64,000 bases of DNA from Alicyclobacillus tolerans (lineage in GTDB: Bacteria > Bacillota > Bacilli > Alicyclobacillales > Alicyclobacillaceae). Position 1 is the first letter of the stretch. Each line of letters starts with the position of its first letter. The stretch spans positions 1 through 64,000 of the forward strand of contig NZ_FRAF01000001.1 in assembly GCF_900142255.1 (NCBI RefSeq), given 5' to 3'. Position numbers and translations under genes: made by a program. Of the stretch, positions 1 to 7,820 are shown one piece after another. A model generated the notes under the pieces. It was not told the origin of the DNA, did not search any database, and was given only the letters and a program-made list of their open reading frames with translations.

Positions 1-284
1 CACATCAGCACGGGATGCAAGCGCTCTGCACAAGGATAGTCGAGTGCTTCCCAAACGATTTGAACGATGGGCATCACATCCCTATACCGAAGAGAGCGAG
101 TACGCTTAGCGGGCGGTTTATCGTGCTCCGGTTTGGGTTTCATAGTGGCAATCGCGTACTTCCGCGCGTATCCCAGGGTCCGCTCCAACTCATCCAAAAT
201 CTACGATTTCTCTTGCCTAGTGCGTGCCTTAAGGTAACGCACGCGCATCGTACTCAGGTACTCTTGCCGACTCTGCATGGACAT
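1..284 (-). pseudogene. Transposase N-terminus with in-frame stop, cut by window edge
   Basis: On the minus strand an ATG at 284 opens a frame beginning MSMQSRQEYLSTMRVRY, followed by KARTRQEK and, after the stop, ILDELERTLGYARKYAI. This resembles the N-terminal helix-turn-helix part of integrase-type (rve/DDE) transposases that start with a helical region rich in Arg and Lys. Codon 28 is TAG (203..201) where the family would most simply have Gln, and the frame stays open on both sides of it to the window edge. The insertion is therefore probably dead. The local G+C is clearly higher than in the genes that follow. Family assignment (ISNCY/IS481-like) is from memory of such N-termini, so only moderately certain. 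Confidence 0.55.
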
Positions 285-296
285 CCGCACATCGAT

Positions 297-359
297 CCCT
301 TCGGTAAGATTTCTGTTTGAGTGAGCCGATACCCTTTCGGTAAGATTTTAGCTGAGTGA
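297..359. repeat. Two tandem imperfect copies of a 28-bp motif at the element end
   Basis: The segments 297-324 and 332-359 share TCGGTAAGATTT followed a few bases later by TGAGTGA, with a period of 35-36 bp. They lie directly upstream of the broken transposase frame and end near the tRNA promoter. Such repeats are what transposase-binding sites at an insertion-sequence end would look like. Confidence 0.5.
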
Positions 360-369
360 TCGCGCAACC

Positions 370-399
370 TTGCTATTTTTCATCTTTTGAGTGTATAAT
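370..399 (+). promoter_or_regulatory. Sigma-A type promoter of the tRNA-Arg gene
   Basis: TTGCTA (370-375) and a perfect TATAAT (394-399) are separated by 18 bp, 15 bp before the tRNA 5' end. Confidence 0.7.
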
Positions 400-414
400 G
401 CTTAGCGTATGTTT

Positions 415-491
415 GTCTCAGTAGCTCAGTTGGATAGAGCAACAGCCTTCTAAGCTGTGGGTCGGGGGTTCGAATCCCTCCTGAGACGCCA
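415..491 (+). tRNA. tRNA-Arg (anticodon UCU), CCA encoded
   Basis: The cloverleaf is complete. The acceptor arms GTCTCAG/CTGAGAC are perfectly paired, the D-arm is GCTC...GAGC, the anticodon stem ACAGC/GCTGT closes the loop CTTCTAA with anticodon TCT, and the T-arm carries TTCGAAT. CCA is encoded at 489-491. It reads AGA codons as Arg. Confidence 0.97.
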
Positions 492-502
492 ATTAAAGAA
501 TA

Positions 503-536
503 GGCTGCCGGTAGTAAATATCCGGGAGCCTTTTCT
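503..536 (+). terminator. Rho-independent terminator of tRNA-Arg
   Basis: GGCT-g-CCGG pairs with CCGG-g-AGCC around a short loop and is followed by TTTTCTT. It lies 11 bp after the tRNA. Confidence 0.75.
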
Positions 537-661
537 TCATTAATTTCTATATAAAAAATATTGAAGAAAAAAATGCTGCAGGATAGAGCCATATTGAATT
601 AGAAAGATATATTTAGATAACAATGATAACTTTGTATACGTTTTACACAGGAGGACATCAA

Positions 662-814
662 ATGCCGAAAGATAAAAATTCATATGAAAATGAAAATAAA
701 CCCCCCAGAAAAATTGAAGATGGCGATGCATATAAACCTGTAGTCATAGGTGCTATTATCTTTGTTGTACTATTTGCTATAGCGCTTGTCATCATTTCTG
801 TAATGAATAAATAA
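662..814 (+). CDS. Small single-pass membrane protein, 50 aa
   Basis: The protein has a charged, hydrophilic N-terminus of about 28 residues (Lys/Glu/Asn/Pro-rich) followed by one hydrophobic helix (VVIGAIIFVVLFAIALVIIS) and a short basic tail. I recognise no family. The start ATG at 662 is preceded by an AGGAGG ribosome site at about 649-654; an upstream in-frame ATG at 623 lacks one. A second tiny membrane gene follows 15 bp downstream on the same strand, so the two may be co-transcribed. Membrane location is inferred from hydrophobicity only. Confidence 0.6.
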   Translation: MPKDKNSYENENKPPRKIEDGDAYKPVVIGAIIFVVLFAIALVIISVMNK

Positions 815-829
815 AAGGGAAGATTGAGC

Positions 830-973
830 ATGAAAATGAGCTGGAGAAGAATACTTGCTGTTGGGATTCCGATAGCAAGTATATTGCTTTCACTTATTAC
901 GGCTCGTTATGGTTTATTTGTTTTATGTTTAACACCAGCCTTTTTATCTTTGGGTAAATTTTGGAGATCATGA
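830..973 (+). CDS. Small hydrophobic protein, 47 aa
   Basis: The frame starts MKMSWRRIL and is hydrophobic for most of its length, with a Lys/Arg-rich start and a short end GKFWRS. It probably spans the membrane once or twice. It begins 15 bp after the previous small membrane gene and has a weak purine-rich ribosome site (AGGGAAG). No family is recognised. Pairing with the 50-aa gene is the main support that it is translated. Confidence 0.45.
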   Translation: MKMSWRRILAVGIPIASILLSLITARYGLFVLCLTPAFLSLGKFWRS

Positions 974-1068
974 CGATGGGTCAATTATGATCTCTTCTAA
1001 AACAAATCACTATATCACTCCTAGTATAATTAATATGATATGTTAAATTATTCAATACTCTACACTCG

Positions 1069-1095
1069 CAAAAAAACGCCCCGCAAGCGCGGGGC
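1069..1095 (-). terminator. Terminator on the minus strand
   Basis: The perfect stem GCCCCGC/GCGGGGC (1078-1084/1089-1095) has a 4-nt loop. Read on the minus strand it is followed by a run of seven T. It closes the transcript of the retropepsin-like gene, whose stop is about 110 bp upstream. Confidence 0.8.
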
Positions 1096-1208
1096 TAAGC
1101 CATGTTTAGGGGGTTAGGATGAGGCTCTTTCGAGTCACAAGATGGTTATAACGCATAAAGATTGAATTGCGCTTGAAAGATTTATCAGTCAGTTTAAGCC
1201 TTGTACTA

Positions 1209-1607
1209 CTAATAAGATGCCGCAGGTGACAAGATGAGTAGTAATTGATTAACCGTATCTAAAGCAAGTGCGAGTTGATTATCCACAAAAAACCTTAAAC
1301 CAAAAAGACCAGAGTCTGTGAAAGTAGGATCAACAATACAAGGAACATTAGAAAAACTCTGGCCTCCTATGTTTAGATTACATTCTGACTGATATGCACT
1401 GGCATTGCCTCCTATACCTCCAATTTGAAGGGATCCTAAATTGGGGAGTCCTAACTGATTTGCTATTTGTTGATTGAAAGTTAACTCAAACGCTCCTGTA
1501 TCCATAATCATATGAGGAACATCCATACCGTTAACATTTAAAGTAAAATAAAACGCATCATTTTGAATAGATCCTGGAAGTACAGCGATTTCAATATAAC
1601 TTGCCAT
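1209..1607 (-). CDS. Retropepsin-like aspartic protease domain protein, 132 aa
   Basis: This is a single-domain protein of the size of one retropepsin lobe. It contains the hydrophobic-hydrophobic-DTGA active-site signature (MIMDTGAFELTF, Asp36-Thr37-Gly38), then Gly-rich loops (IGGIGGNAS). Near the C-terminus it has the matching GLFGLRFF motif and a beta-strand pattern ending in LLLIL. These proteases act as homodimers, each chain giving one Asp. There is no signal peptide or membrane anchor, so it is probably cytoplasmic. It has a moderate AGGAAAGG site upstream of ATG 1607. It follows two weakly supported small frames on the same strand and ends before a strong terminator. The substrate is unknown. 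Confidence 0.75.
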   Translation of the reverse strand: MASYIEIAVLPGSIQNDAFYFTLNVNGMDVPHMIMDTGAFELTFNQQIANQLGLPNLGSLQIGGIGGNASAYQSECNLNIGGQSFSNVPCIVDPTFTDSGLFGLRFFVDNQLALALDTVNQLLLILSPAASY

Positions 1608-1616
1608 TCTATCAGC

Positions 1617-1781
1617 CTACCTTTCCTTTTTCACAGAATATCGTATGCATGTCATGACCAAGTCGGCAGGGCTAATCATGGATGGAGAATGTATTTGTAA
1701 AAAATTCCTATCGAGATTGTCTAAACAAGTGGAAAATAAATTCAAAAACACAGGTAATGTCGTGTAAATACGAATAACCAT
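1617..1781 (-). CDS. Possible small ORF upstream of the retropepsin-like gene, 54 aa
   Basis: The ATG at 1781 shares its A with the TAA stop of the upstream frame (TAATG overlap). The stop lies 10 bp before the protease ATG. The predicted product starts MVIRIYTTLPVFLN and ends RYSVKKER. There is no recognised family and no clear ribosome site of its own, so translation would depend on coupling. Existence is inferred from the tight chaining only. Confidence 0.3.
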   Translation of the reverse strand: MVIRIYTTLPVFLNLFSTCLDNLDRNFLQIHSPSMISPADLVMTCIRYSVKKER

Positions 1782-2056
1782 TACGCTTGTTTGGATATGT
1801 ATGACCAAGATGGAATGTGGAACGATTCATGTTGCCTGTTCATCTCAACAAAATTATTTTCTACGCCTAGTCCTAAATCCCAAAAAGAAACATTATCTTC
1901 CAATCTCAACGCTTTGAATAGTAATTTAAGCCTTAGACGTTTTGCAGTTACTCTCAATAACTGAGTTTTGTCAGAATCAAACCACCCCAGTTCCAATCGT
2001 GTTGGCCAAAACTCGTCGATGAGAATGCGTAATGCCTTGCCTCTGTTCAAAAACAA
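1781..2056 (-). CDS. Possible ORF or decayed gene remnant, 91 aa
   Basis: A minus-strand frame from TTG 2056 encodes a protein-like sequence (FWPTRLELGWFDSDKTQLL, then a run of alternating Arg/Leu). The frame is preceded directly by a TGA and has no ribosome site. The adjacent frame just upstream is also open and protein-like (AARTKDPNLSVIVFEQRQG). A frameshifted older gene is therefore as likely as an intact one. The stop overlaps the next small ORF as TAATG. Confidence 0.3.
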   Translation of the reverse strand: MFLNRGKALRILIDEFWPTRLELGWFDSDKTQLLRVTAKRLRLKLLFKALRLEDNVSFWDLGLGVENNFVEMNRQHESFHIPSWSYISKQA

Positions 2057-2139
2057 TCACGCTCAAGTTTGGATCTTTTGTTCGAGCAGCTTGACGATTA
2101 CTTATGAGTGCGCCATAAGTAGCGGATAGACTTCCCGAA

Positions 2140-2480
2140 TCAGGTTATCGGGACAAAGCGTTCACATCGGGGGCTAGGCTCAATCAAGTTGCGGAATAGC
2201 TGCGTGTTCCGGTTGGGCTTCGTCCAGATGGCGTACGGCCATAGGTATTCCATCCCGTTGCTGCGCACGACGTGCAACGCCACAATGTTTATCGCGCCCA
2301 TGTCTAAACTTTGCTTGAACTGTCGTAGAGCCAATAAAGAATTGGGATTCCCTTGGCATATGGATGTGGCGCGTGCGTATCGTCAAGCGCAAGAATATCT
2401 CCGCCTGCCAGGGCCGTATCCGAGTCTTGCTGAAGACGAGCCAGGCTTCACACCCGTATCGCTGAGAGATATGCAGTTAG
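2140..2480. other. High-G+C remnant without an identifiable gene
   Basis: This stretch is around 60% G+C (for example lines 2221-2280 and 2401-2460), against about 40% in the neighbouring genes. It has open frames on both strands that match nothing I recognise. Composition and the broken frames suggest decayed horizontally acquired DNA, possibly from the same source as the transposase remnant at 1-360. Confidence 0.45.
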
Positions 2481-2572
2481 GTGCCTCATCGGAGATAGTT
2501 AGGGTGTTTTTAAAAAATCAGTGGTTTTACGAATATTCCACATCATATTCACAATCCAATCTCATGCAGTAA

Positions 2573-2980
2573 CTGCATAGTTCCTGAAGCAGGTTGAAAC
2601 CACCTCAATTCTAGCTTTTTTAGATAAAAATTACAGATTATTCATGTTCATTGTCTTGTTTCTATGTCAAAAACAAATTTGATGGTGTTTTATTCGTGTT
2701 ACCAATTGATTTGGAGAGAGCAACGGAGGATGCACAGCAGATTGCAGATCACTTGGAGGTAAGTGAAATCTTCAACTTCCGATATTTGTTGTTGCTAAGC
2801 TATGTAAATTAGATGTTTTTTAGCCTGAACAACTGCGTCAAGTGTGCAATATAGTCATCTTAACAAACAGCCCGATCACGATACGTTTAACCCTCTTGCC
2901 AAGGAGGTGTATAGTTAATATTTGGAATACATCTGTAACAAAATCGGGATCAGGATCGTCTAAAAAGTGAAAATCAAAAC
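2573..2980. other. Intergenic stretch of about 400 bp without a supported gene
   Basis: A short plus-strand frame ending at about 2811 reads protein-like (DLERATEDAQQIADHLEV) but has no start with a ribosome site. It may be a gene fragment. A small hairpin CCTC/GAGG lies near 2891-2907. Nothing else is evident. Confidence 0.4.
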
Positions 2981-2994
2981 AGGGAGTGGTTGTT

Positions 2995-3729
2995 TTGCGT
3001 AGAGCAATAAGGGGAATCAGCGCAATCACGCTTGCGCTGACATGTTTGGCTGTGACTGGGTGTGGGACAATTCACAGCGATTCTTCACTTTCTGCTAATT
3101 CTATAGGAACATCACAAACAAAATCGACAAATCCTCAACAGCAAAACCAAACAGATGAAGTGAAAAATCCTCAAAAATCTACAACAGTTTCTTCTCAAGT
3201 CAAGAGCAGTCATTCCGCCAATCAAAATTCATCATCTACAATAAACTCAACAAAAACAAATATTTTTTTAGGAAAAAATGTTCAATTCATAACTAACTCA
3301 GGCATGCCCAACGCTATACCGAATGGGTACACAGATCAACATACTCAACTTACTTACTATAGAAATAAATTCCAAAAAATTGAATCATTTACTGGAACAC
3401 TTCATCACAAAACTTTTATCTTGGATTTTTACAACAGTATCCCGAACGGCATAGCGGTAGGAGTCAGTTACAATCATCAACCGGTATATTTTGGTTGGGG
3501 ACCTTCTCCAGTATTTGATATACTCCATTTTGTTGGGGATAGTATTCTTTTGGGGTCACCTTCAGCTGGTGCATACATGGCTATTAATTTGATGAATGGT
3601 CATTTGATGACTCACACAAAACAGATTGTCAAATTAAAAGGCTATTCAGGACTTCAACCTCCAAAATATATTTTAGGTTTGCCAGGTACTCACTATCCTA
3701 TTCAAATTCCCAATATAAAAAAATCCTGA
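2995..3729 (+). CDS. Predicted lipoprotein of unknown function, 244 aa
   Basis: The N-terminus is a lipoprotein signal peptide: Arg-rich start, hydrophobic core, then the lipobox VTGC with Cys23 as the expected lipidation site. After it comes a Ser/Thr/Asn/Gln-rich linker of about 65 residues. A globular C-terminal part of about 150 residues follows, rich in Tyr, Gly and beta-strand-like sequence. No catalytic motif or known family is seen. I chose TTG 2995 because AGGGAG sits 8 bp before it; the in-frame GTG 2986 overlaps that site. It is probably anchored on the outer face of the membrane. No operon partner is evident. Confidence 0.65.
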   Translation: MRRAIRGISAITLALTCLAVTGCGTIHSDSSLSANSIGTSQTKSTNPQQQNQTDEVKNPQKSTTVSSQVKSSHSANQNSSSTINSTKTNIFLGKNVQFITNSGMPNAIPNGYTDQHTQLTYYRNKFQKIESFTGTLHHKTFILDFYNSIPNGIAVGVSYNHQPVYFGWGPSPVFDILHFVGDSILLGSPSAGAYMAINLMNGHLMTHTKQIVKLKGYSGLQPPKYILGLPGTHYPIQIPNIKKS

Positions 3730-3776
3730 GTAAATCTAGATTATCCATAAAGCAAGACTGGATTGCTCCAGCCTTA

Positions 3777-4532
3777 CTATTTCATATCCTCAAGCCAATC
3801 AAGCATTGATAAAGTCGGATCGTGCGCTGTCAATTGTGACATGGCTGATTCAGCCGTTTCAAACTGAGATAAATTCTCTAGCATAACACGAGTGGGAGGA
3901 ACTACCTTCACCAAACCAGGGTGTATTTCTTTCACTAATGGCTCTACAGTCTGCCAGCCAACTTCTGCAACTTCTTCATTATATGAAAATGATTCTTCAT
4001 CAACTTGGTGGTGTATGGCAAAAAACCAGGTATCAAACTGTGCCGGCTGGCCGTGTGGTCCAATCCAACGTCCCACACAGCGCAATTGAGTAAGATTCAA
4101 CTGATATTCATTGAATCTTAGCCATTCTAGCAATGAATAAGAATTCTTCTCGACTGACGCATATTGCTCTGGACAAGAATCTATTCGACCTGTTGATCCT
4201 TTCATAGATAAAGCCGTCAGCAAGCCAATTTCCTCAAAAGTTTCACGAACGGCAGTAATTGCCCAAAGTCGTCCACCCTCATAACCACTGGGACTGCCTA
4301 TAGCATATTGTTCAGCAATGATTTTATCCTGCTCATCTTCCGTTCCACCTGGAAAAGCTAGATAACCTGGAAGAAAACGCATGGTTTGCGAACGTTTCTC
4401 CATTAACACTTGTAGTCCACTCGAGGAATTGCGCAAAACCAGCAATGTTCCAGCTTTTCGAAATCGACCAGTCGGACGATATGCAGGAATAGCTGTAAGT
4501 GCTTTATCTTCTTCCATTATTTTGTCAGACAT
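3777..4532 (-). CDS. NUDIX hydrolase, about 250 aa
   Basis: NUDIX enzymes cleave nucleoside diphosphates linked to another group. A Nudix box is visible but stretched: AFPGGTEDEQ, then about 25 extra residues, then AVRETFEEIGLL, which supplies the metal-binding REXXEEXGU core. The insertion and overall length resemble the larger NUDT7/NUDT19-like branch more than compact MutT proteins, so a CoA- or nucleotide-derivative substrate is possible but not shown. The ATG at 4532 overlaps the upstream small zinc-motif gene by 8 bp. A GTG at 4553 is an alternative, but its AGAGGAG site is only 1 bp away. The two genes are probably one transcript. Confidence 0.8.
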   Translation of the reverse strand: MSDKIMEEDKALTAIPAYRPTGRFRKAGTLLVLRNSSSGLQVLMEKRSQTMRFLPGYLAFPGGTEDEQDKIIAEQYAIGSPSGYEGGRLWAITAVRETFEEIGLLTALSMKGSTGRIDSCPEQYASVEKNSYSLLEWLRFNEYQLNLTQLRCVGRWIGPHGQPAQFDTWFFAIHHQVDEESFSYNEEVAEVGWQTVEPLVKEIHPGLVKVVPPTRVMLENLSQFETAESAMSQLTAHDPTLSMLDWLEDMK

Positions 4533-4752
4533 GTGCCACCACGCGTTCTTCACGCTCCTCTGGCGCAGGTTTTAGGGGAATTTGATCTGCATTGGTATGA
4601 TGGTAACAAACTCCAAAAGGAAAAATTCCTTCTCTCTCCACTCGATATACAGTTTTCATAATTTTAACCGAAAACTCTGCAGGTACAAGCGCCTGACAAT
4701 GAGGGCACCAAAATATTGGACTGGTTTGGGGACTGTGACGAAAATCGAGCAA
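4525..4752 (-). CDS. Small CxxC-containing protein, 75 aa
   Basis: The protein has CPHC near residue 17 and a Cys-Tyr-His-His segment about 35 residues later (FGVCYHH), which together could form a zinc site. No family is recognised. The start is TTG 4752 with AGAGGAG about 11 bp upstream. The 3' end overlaps the NUDIX gene by 8 bp, so the two are probably translated together. The acidic tail (PAPEEREER) is not part of the putative zinc knuckle. Confidence 0.5.
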   Translation of the reverse strand: MLDFRHSPQTSPIFWCPHCQALVPAEFSVKIMKTVYRVEREGIFPFGVCYHHTNADQIPLKPAPEEREERVVAHV

Positions 4753-4969
4753 ACGTTATTCGACTCCTCTTTTAAAAATCACATTTTCGAGAATATCATG
4801 ATTTAAAGTCGGAAGCTGTCGAAATTCGCGTTATGAAAATTTGAATTTTATCAGCCTTATATATTCTAAATATTTACAGGCGTGGCTAGATACATTTCTT
4901 CATGTGATACACTCTAGAAGTGAATAATCTTATTAGCCAGGCATGCGAATTTTTACTGGAGGACGATTT

Positions 4970-5626
4970 ATGCAACAGCGTCAAGCATTCGACATTGCAC
5001 TCAAAGAATTAAAACTTAAATTGCTGCGCATGGGCGGAGACGTACAGGAAGCCTTGAGACGTAGCTTGCGCAGCTTAAGAAATGGAAATTTACAATTAGC
5101 CGAAGAAATTATTCAAGAAGATAAACGAGTCAATCGACAGGAACATGAAATTGAAGATCTCTGCATTCGACTGATTGCTACTCAACAACCAGTTGCAACC
5201 GATTTGCGTCGCATTGTGGCCGGCATGCGAATCGCATCTGACTTAGAACGTATGGGCGATCTCGCTGTGGATATATCCAAATCAACCATTCGTCTCAGTG
5301 GTCAACAGCTCTCGTCTCCCCCATCTGAAATCGCTGAGATGGGACAAATTGTTGACTTTATGATTTCTGAAGCCTTACAAGCTTATGTCGATAATGATCC
5401 TGAACGTGCCAAAAGTTTAGCCGTTGAAGATGATCGGGTAGATCACTTATATCGACAAGTTGTAGAGCGCTTGTTTCATGTTAGCTCCCTTACTCCGGAA
5501 TTGACTTCACAGGCTATGACACTTGCATTTTGTGGTCGTTATTTAGAGAGAGTGGGCGATCACGCTACAAATATTGCTGAAGGGGTTATCTATATTGTTT
5601 ACGGTGAACGATCTGACCTAAACTAA
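4970..5626 (+). CDS. phoU: Phosphate transport system regulator PhoU, 218 aa
   Basis: PhoU proteins bind metal, link the Pst phosphate transporter to PhoR, and restrain phosphate uptake and Pho regulon expression. The two tandem three-helix repeats are visible, each with the family E-R-x-G-D-x-x-x-(D/N)-I signature: DLERMGDLAVDI near residue 90 and YLERVGDHATNIAE near residue 190. The length is normal. The start ATG 4970 has GGAGGA 6 bp upstream; an ATG at 4943 lacks a site. No pst or phoPR genes are nearby, so it stands alone here between divergent and downstream unrelated genes. Confidence 0.93.
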   Translation: MQQRQAFDIALKELKLKLLRMGGDVQEALRRSLRSLRNGNLQLAEEIIQEDKRVNRQEHEIEDLCIRLIATQQPVATDLRRIVAGMRIASDLERMGDLAVDISKSTIRLSGQQLSSPPSEIAEMGQIVDFMISEALQAYVDNDPERAKSLAVEDDRVDHLYRQVVERLFHVSSLTPELTSQAMTLAFCGRYLERVGDHATNIAEGVIYIVYGERSDLN

Positions 5627-5793
5627 AGCAACAATTCAAAAGTTCTTACCCATCCATTACCTTCCAAGCAGAAAATTTCAATGTATTTTCAAGCAACTCG
5701 TCATACAGCCGTCACATTTTCTATTCAATAGATAATGGAAATTACTTAGAAACCTGTTACACTAGGAACAAGGTAAGAGAAGGAGTGGAACGT

Positions 5794-5949
5794 ATGAAGT
5801 TACGCTCAAATCAACCGATTTCCAAAAACCCATTGGCATCTTTAGAAAAATTTTTTACATTATGTGAACGCGTCGCAGTGACAGGAAGTGCAATGTTGGT
5901 ACTTGGAACCATAGGATGGTTATCCTTCCATTTGCATATGAATCTCTAG
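5794..5949 (+). CDS. Small membrane protein, 51 aa
   Basis: The frame opens at ATG 5794 (MKLRSNQPISKN), with AGGAG 8 bp upstream. It has a polar first half and one hydrophobic helix (VAVTGSAMLVLGTIGWLSF) near the C-terminus. No family is recognised. It lies alone between phoU and a strong hairpin terminator, and is one of several 35-50-residue single-helix proteins in this window. Confidence 0.5.
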   Translation: MKLRSNQPISKNPLASLEKFFTLCERVAVTGSAMLVLGTIGWLSFHLHMNL

Positions 5950-6056
5950 TACTTGTTGATTCACCTTTCAAGTTTATCCTGAATCCTAAAGATGCGAAAT
6001 AGACGCCAAAAGTGGCACTTGTGTCTCCTTGCAATGTTTCAGATGTATTTATAATA

Positions 6057-6090
6057 GGAAACGACAGCGCAAAATACCGCTGTCGTTTCC
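6057..6090. terminator. Perfect 13-bp hairpin, probable terminator
   Basis: Arms 6057-6069 and 6078-6090 are exact reverse complements (AAACGACAGCG core) with an 8-nt loop. It lies between the small membrane gene and scoA. The rest of 5950-6274 shows only a possible extended -10 (TGCTACAAT at 6180-6188) and a TTGACA at 6231 with no good partner. Confidence 0.7.
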
Positions 6091-6274
6091 TAATTCATAT
6101 CTTCTTTTTTATTCCTGTACTTCTATTTCTCCTCAACTTGGTACTACCTAGAACACTATACCAGAAGCACAAATTTCTATGCTACAATCTAGAAAGCGCT
6201 CTCATTGGCGTTGTTTTCAATTTACATAGCTTGACAGATTTACAAGCTTTGTTTTCCAGAAAGGAGCATTCTGC

Positions 6275-6970
6275 ATGAATAAAATTTTTTCCAGCCCTGA
6301 AGAAGCGGTTGCAGATATTTCCGATGGGGCAACGCTCTTGGTTGGTGGATTTGGACTCGTAGGCATACCAGAAAACCTCATTGAAGCCTTAAGGAAGAAA
6401 CAAGTACGCCATTTGACTTGTGTAAGCAATAACTGCGGAGTAGATGATTGGGGACTTGGTTTGTTATTGCAGCAACGACAAATCCGCAAAATGATTTCTT
6501 CCTATGTTGGTGAAAACAAGACATTTGAAAAGCAATTTTTAAGTGGTGAATTGGAAGTCGAATTGGTTCCTCAAGGTACGCTCGCTGAAAGGATTCGTGC
6601 AGGCGGCGCAGGAATTGGCGGTTTCTATACTCCAACAGGCGTGGGTACCACAGTAGCAGAAGGTAAAGAGATTCGCGTCTTCGATGGCCGAGAATATGTT
6701 CTAGAAATGCCGATACGTGGAGACTTTGCTCTCATTAAAGGCTGGAAAGCTGATTTATATGGAAATGTCGTCTATAGAAAAACAGCTCGAAATTTCAATC
6801 CCATGATGGCTGCAGCCGGTAAAGTCACTATTGTGGAAGTAGAAGAAATTGTTGAACCAGGCATGCTCGATCCGGATGAAATTCATACTCCCTCCATTTA
6901 TGTACAACGAATTGTTCTTGGAAAATCTTATCAAAAACGAATTGAAAAGAGAACGGTTCGACAAGCTTAA
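6275..6970 (+). CDS. scoA: 3-oxoacid CoA-transferase subunit A, 231 aa
   Basis: This is the alpha subunit of a two-subunit succinyl-CoA:3-oxoacid (or acetoacetyl-type) CoA-transferase, which moves CoA between acyl-CoAs and 3-keto acids in the cytoplasm. Family I features are clear: [13 protein letters not shown] near residue 24, [16 protein letters not shown] near residue 110, [13 protein letters not shown], and the final part with [12 protein letters not shown] and [11 protein letters not shown]. The length is typical. ATG 6275 follows GAAAGGAG. The beta subunit starts 69 bp downstream with its own GGAGG site, so the two form an operon. The exact acid used cannot be decided from sequence. 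Confidence 0.93.
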   Translation: MNKIFSSPEEAVADISDGATLLVGGFGLVGIPENLIEALRKKQVRHLTCVSNNCGVDDWGLGLLLQQRQIRKMISSYVGENKTFEKQFLSGELEVELVPQGTLAERIRAGGAGIGGFYTPTGVGTTVAEGKEIRVFDGREYVLEMPIRGDFALIKGWKADLYGNVVYRKTARNFNPMMAAAGKVTIVEVEEIVEPGMLDPDEIHTPSIYVQRIVLGKSYQKRIEKRTVRQA

Positions 6971-7039
6971 CTGACGGATCCTACTGACTCTCTTTTTAAT
7001 CTAAAATTAAATTGTTCCTGTAAATAGGAGGATTCACAC

Positions 7040-7699
7040 ATGGCTTTAACTCGTGATCAAATTGTCCAACGGGCAGCAAAAGAAATCCATGATGGGGATT
7101 ATGTGAATCTGGGCATTGGAATGCCTACCTTGGTGGCCAATTATATCCCTTCCGGCATTCAGATTCTACTGCATTCAGAAAACGGCTTACTGGGTACAGG
7201 CGCCTATCCACTGGAGAACGAGATCGACCCGGAATTAATTAATGCAGGCAAAGAAACAGTTACCACTGTACCTGGAGCATGTTTTTTTGATAGTGCTGAA
7301 TCTTTTGCCATGATTCGCGGCGGTCATATTGACGTAGCCATTTTAGGTGCTATGGAAGTATCTGAACGCGGAGATCTGGCAAATTGGATGATACCAGGCA
7401 AGATGGTGAAAGGCATGGGTGGTGCCATGGATTTAGTGCATGGTGCTAAACGTGTTATTGTCACTATGGAACATGTCAACAAAAACGGTGATTTTAAAAT
7501 TGTTGAAAATTGTACCCTTCCACTTACTGGAAAACAAGTGGTTGAACGTATCATTACGGATTACGCAGTCATCGATGTGGGCACAGAAGGATTGATTTTA
7601 CGGGAATTAGCTCCTGGCCATACAGTTGAGGAAGTTCAAAAACTAACGGGTGCTAAATTACACCTGCCTAGCGAAGGATGCCAAACCATCGTAATTTAA
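7040..7699 (+). CDS. scoB: 3-oxoacid CoA-transferase subunit B, 219 aa
   Basis: This is the beta subunit, which carries the catalytic glutamate. The SENG motif is present (HSENGLLG, Glu47), preceded by the conserved [11 protein letters not shown]. Further family sequence includes [16 protein letters not shown] and [16 protein letters not shown]. It completes the heterotetramer with the gene just upstream and is complete with no missing key residue. ATG 7040 has TAGGAGG 8-12 bp upstream. The pair probably serves ketone-body, acetoacetate or branched fatty-acid turnover; the neighbouring genes do not decide which. Confidence 0.94.
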   Translation: MALTRDQIVQRAAKEIHDGDYVNLGIGMPTLVANYIPSGIQILLHSENGLLGTGAYPLENEIDPELINAGKETVTTVPGACFFDSAESFAMIRGGHIDVAILGAMEVSERGDLANWMIPGKMVKGMGGAMDLVHGAKRVIVTMEHVNKNGDFKIVENCTLPLTGKQVVERIITDYAVIDVGTEGLILRELAPGHTVEEVQKLTGAKLHLPSEGCQTIVI

Positions 7700-7820
7700 T
7701 CTGCAAAGCAAATTTGCGGTAAGTTGACCAGAAGTGTATGCTTGCTGGTCATCCTGCCGCTTTATCTGTTACACTCTCTAGGAGATACATTTGGCTTATA
7801 GAGAGGAAGGAAGATGCATA

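Noticed and set aside
15-320. Plus-strand 101-codon frame
   Set aside because: It is the complement of the broken transposase on the minus strand and has no ribosome site.
380-592. Minus-strand 70-codon frame containing GGIRTPDPQLRRLLLYPTE
   Set aside because: It is the antisense of tRNA-Arg(UCU); this is a well-known spurious translation of tRNA genes.
2189-2572. Plus-strand 127-codon frame and opposing minus frames in 2140-2392
   Set aside because: Two strands are open at once because of the high local G+C; neither has a start signal or a recognisable domain. Kept only as an unidentified remnant.
6012-6278. Plus-strand 88-codon frame ending at scoA
   Set aside because: It runs through the perfect 13-bp hairpin terminator and overlaps the scoA start; no ribosome site or family match.
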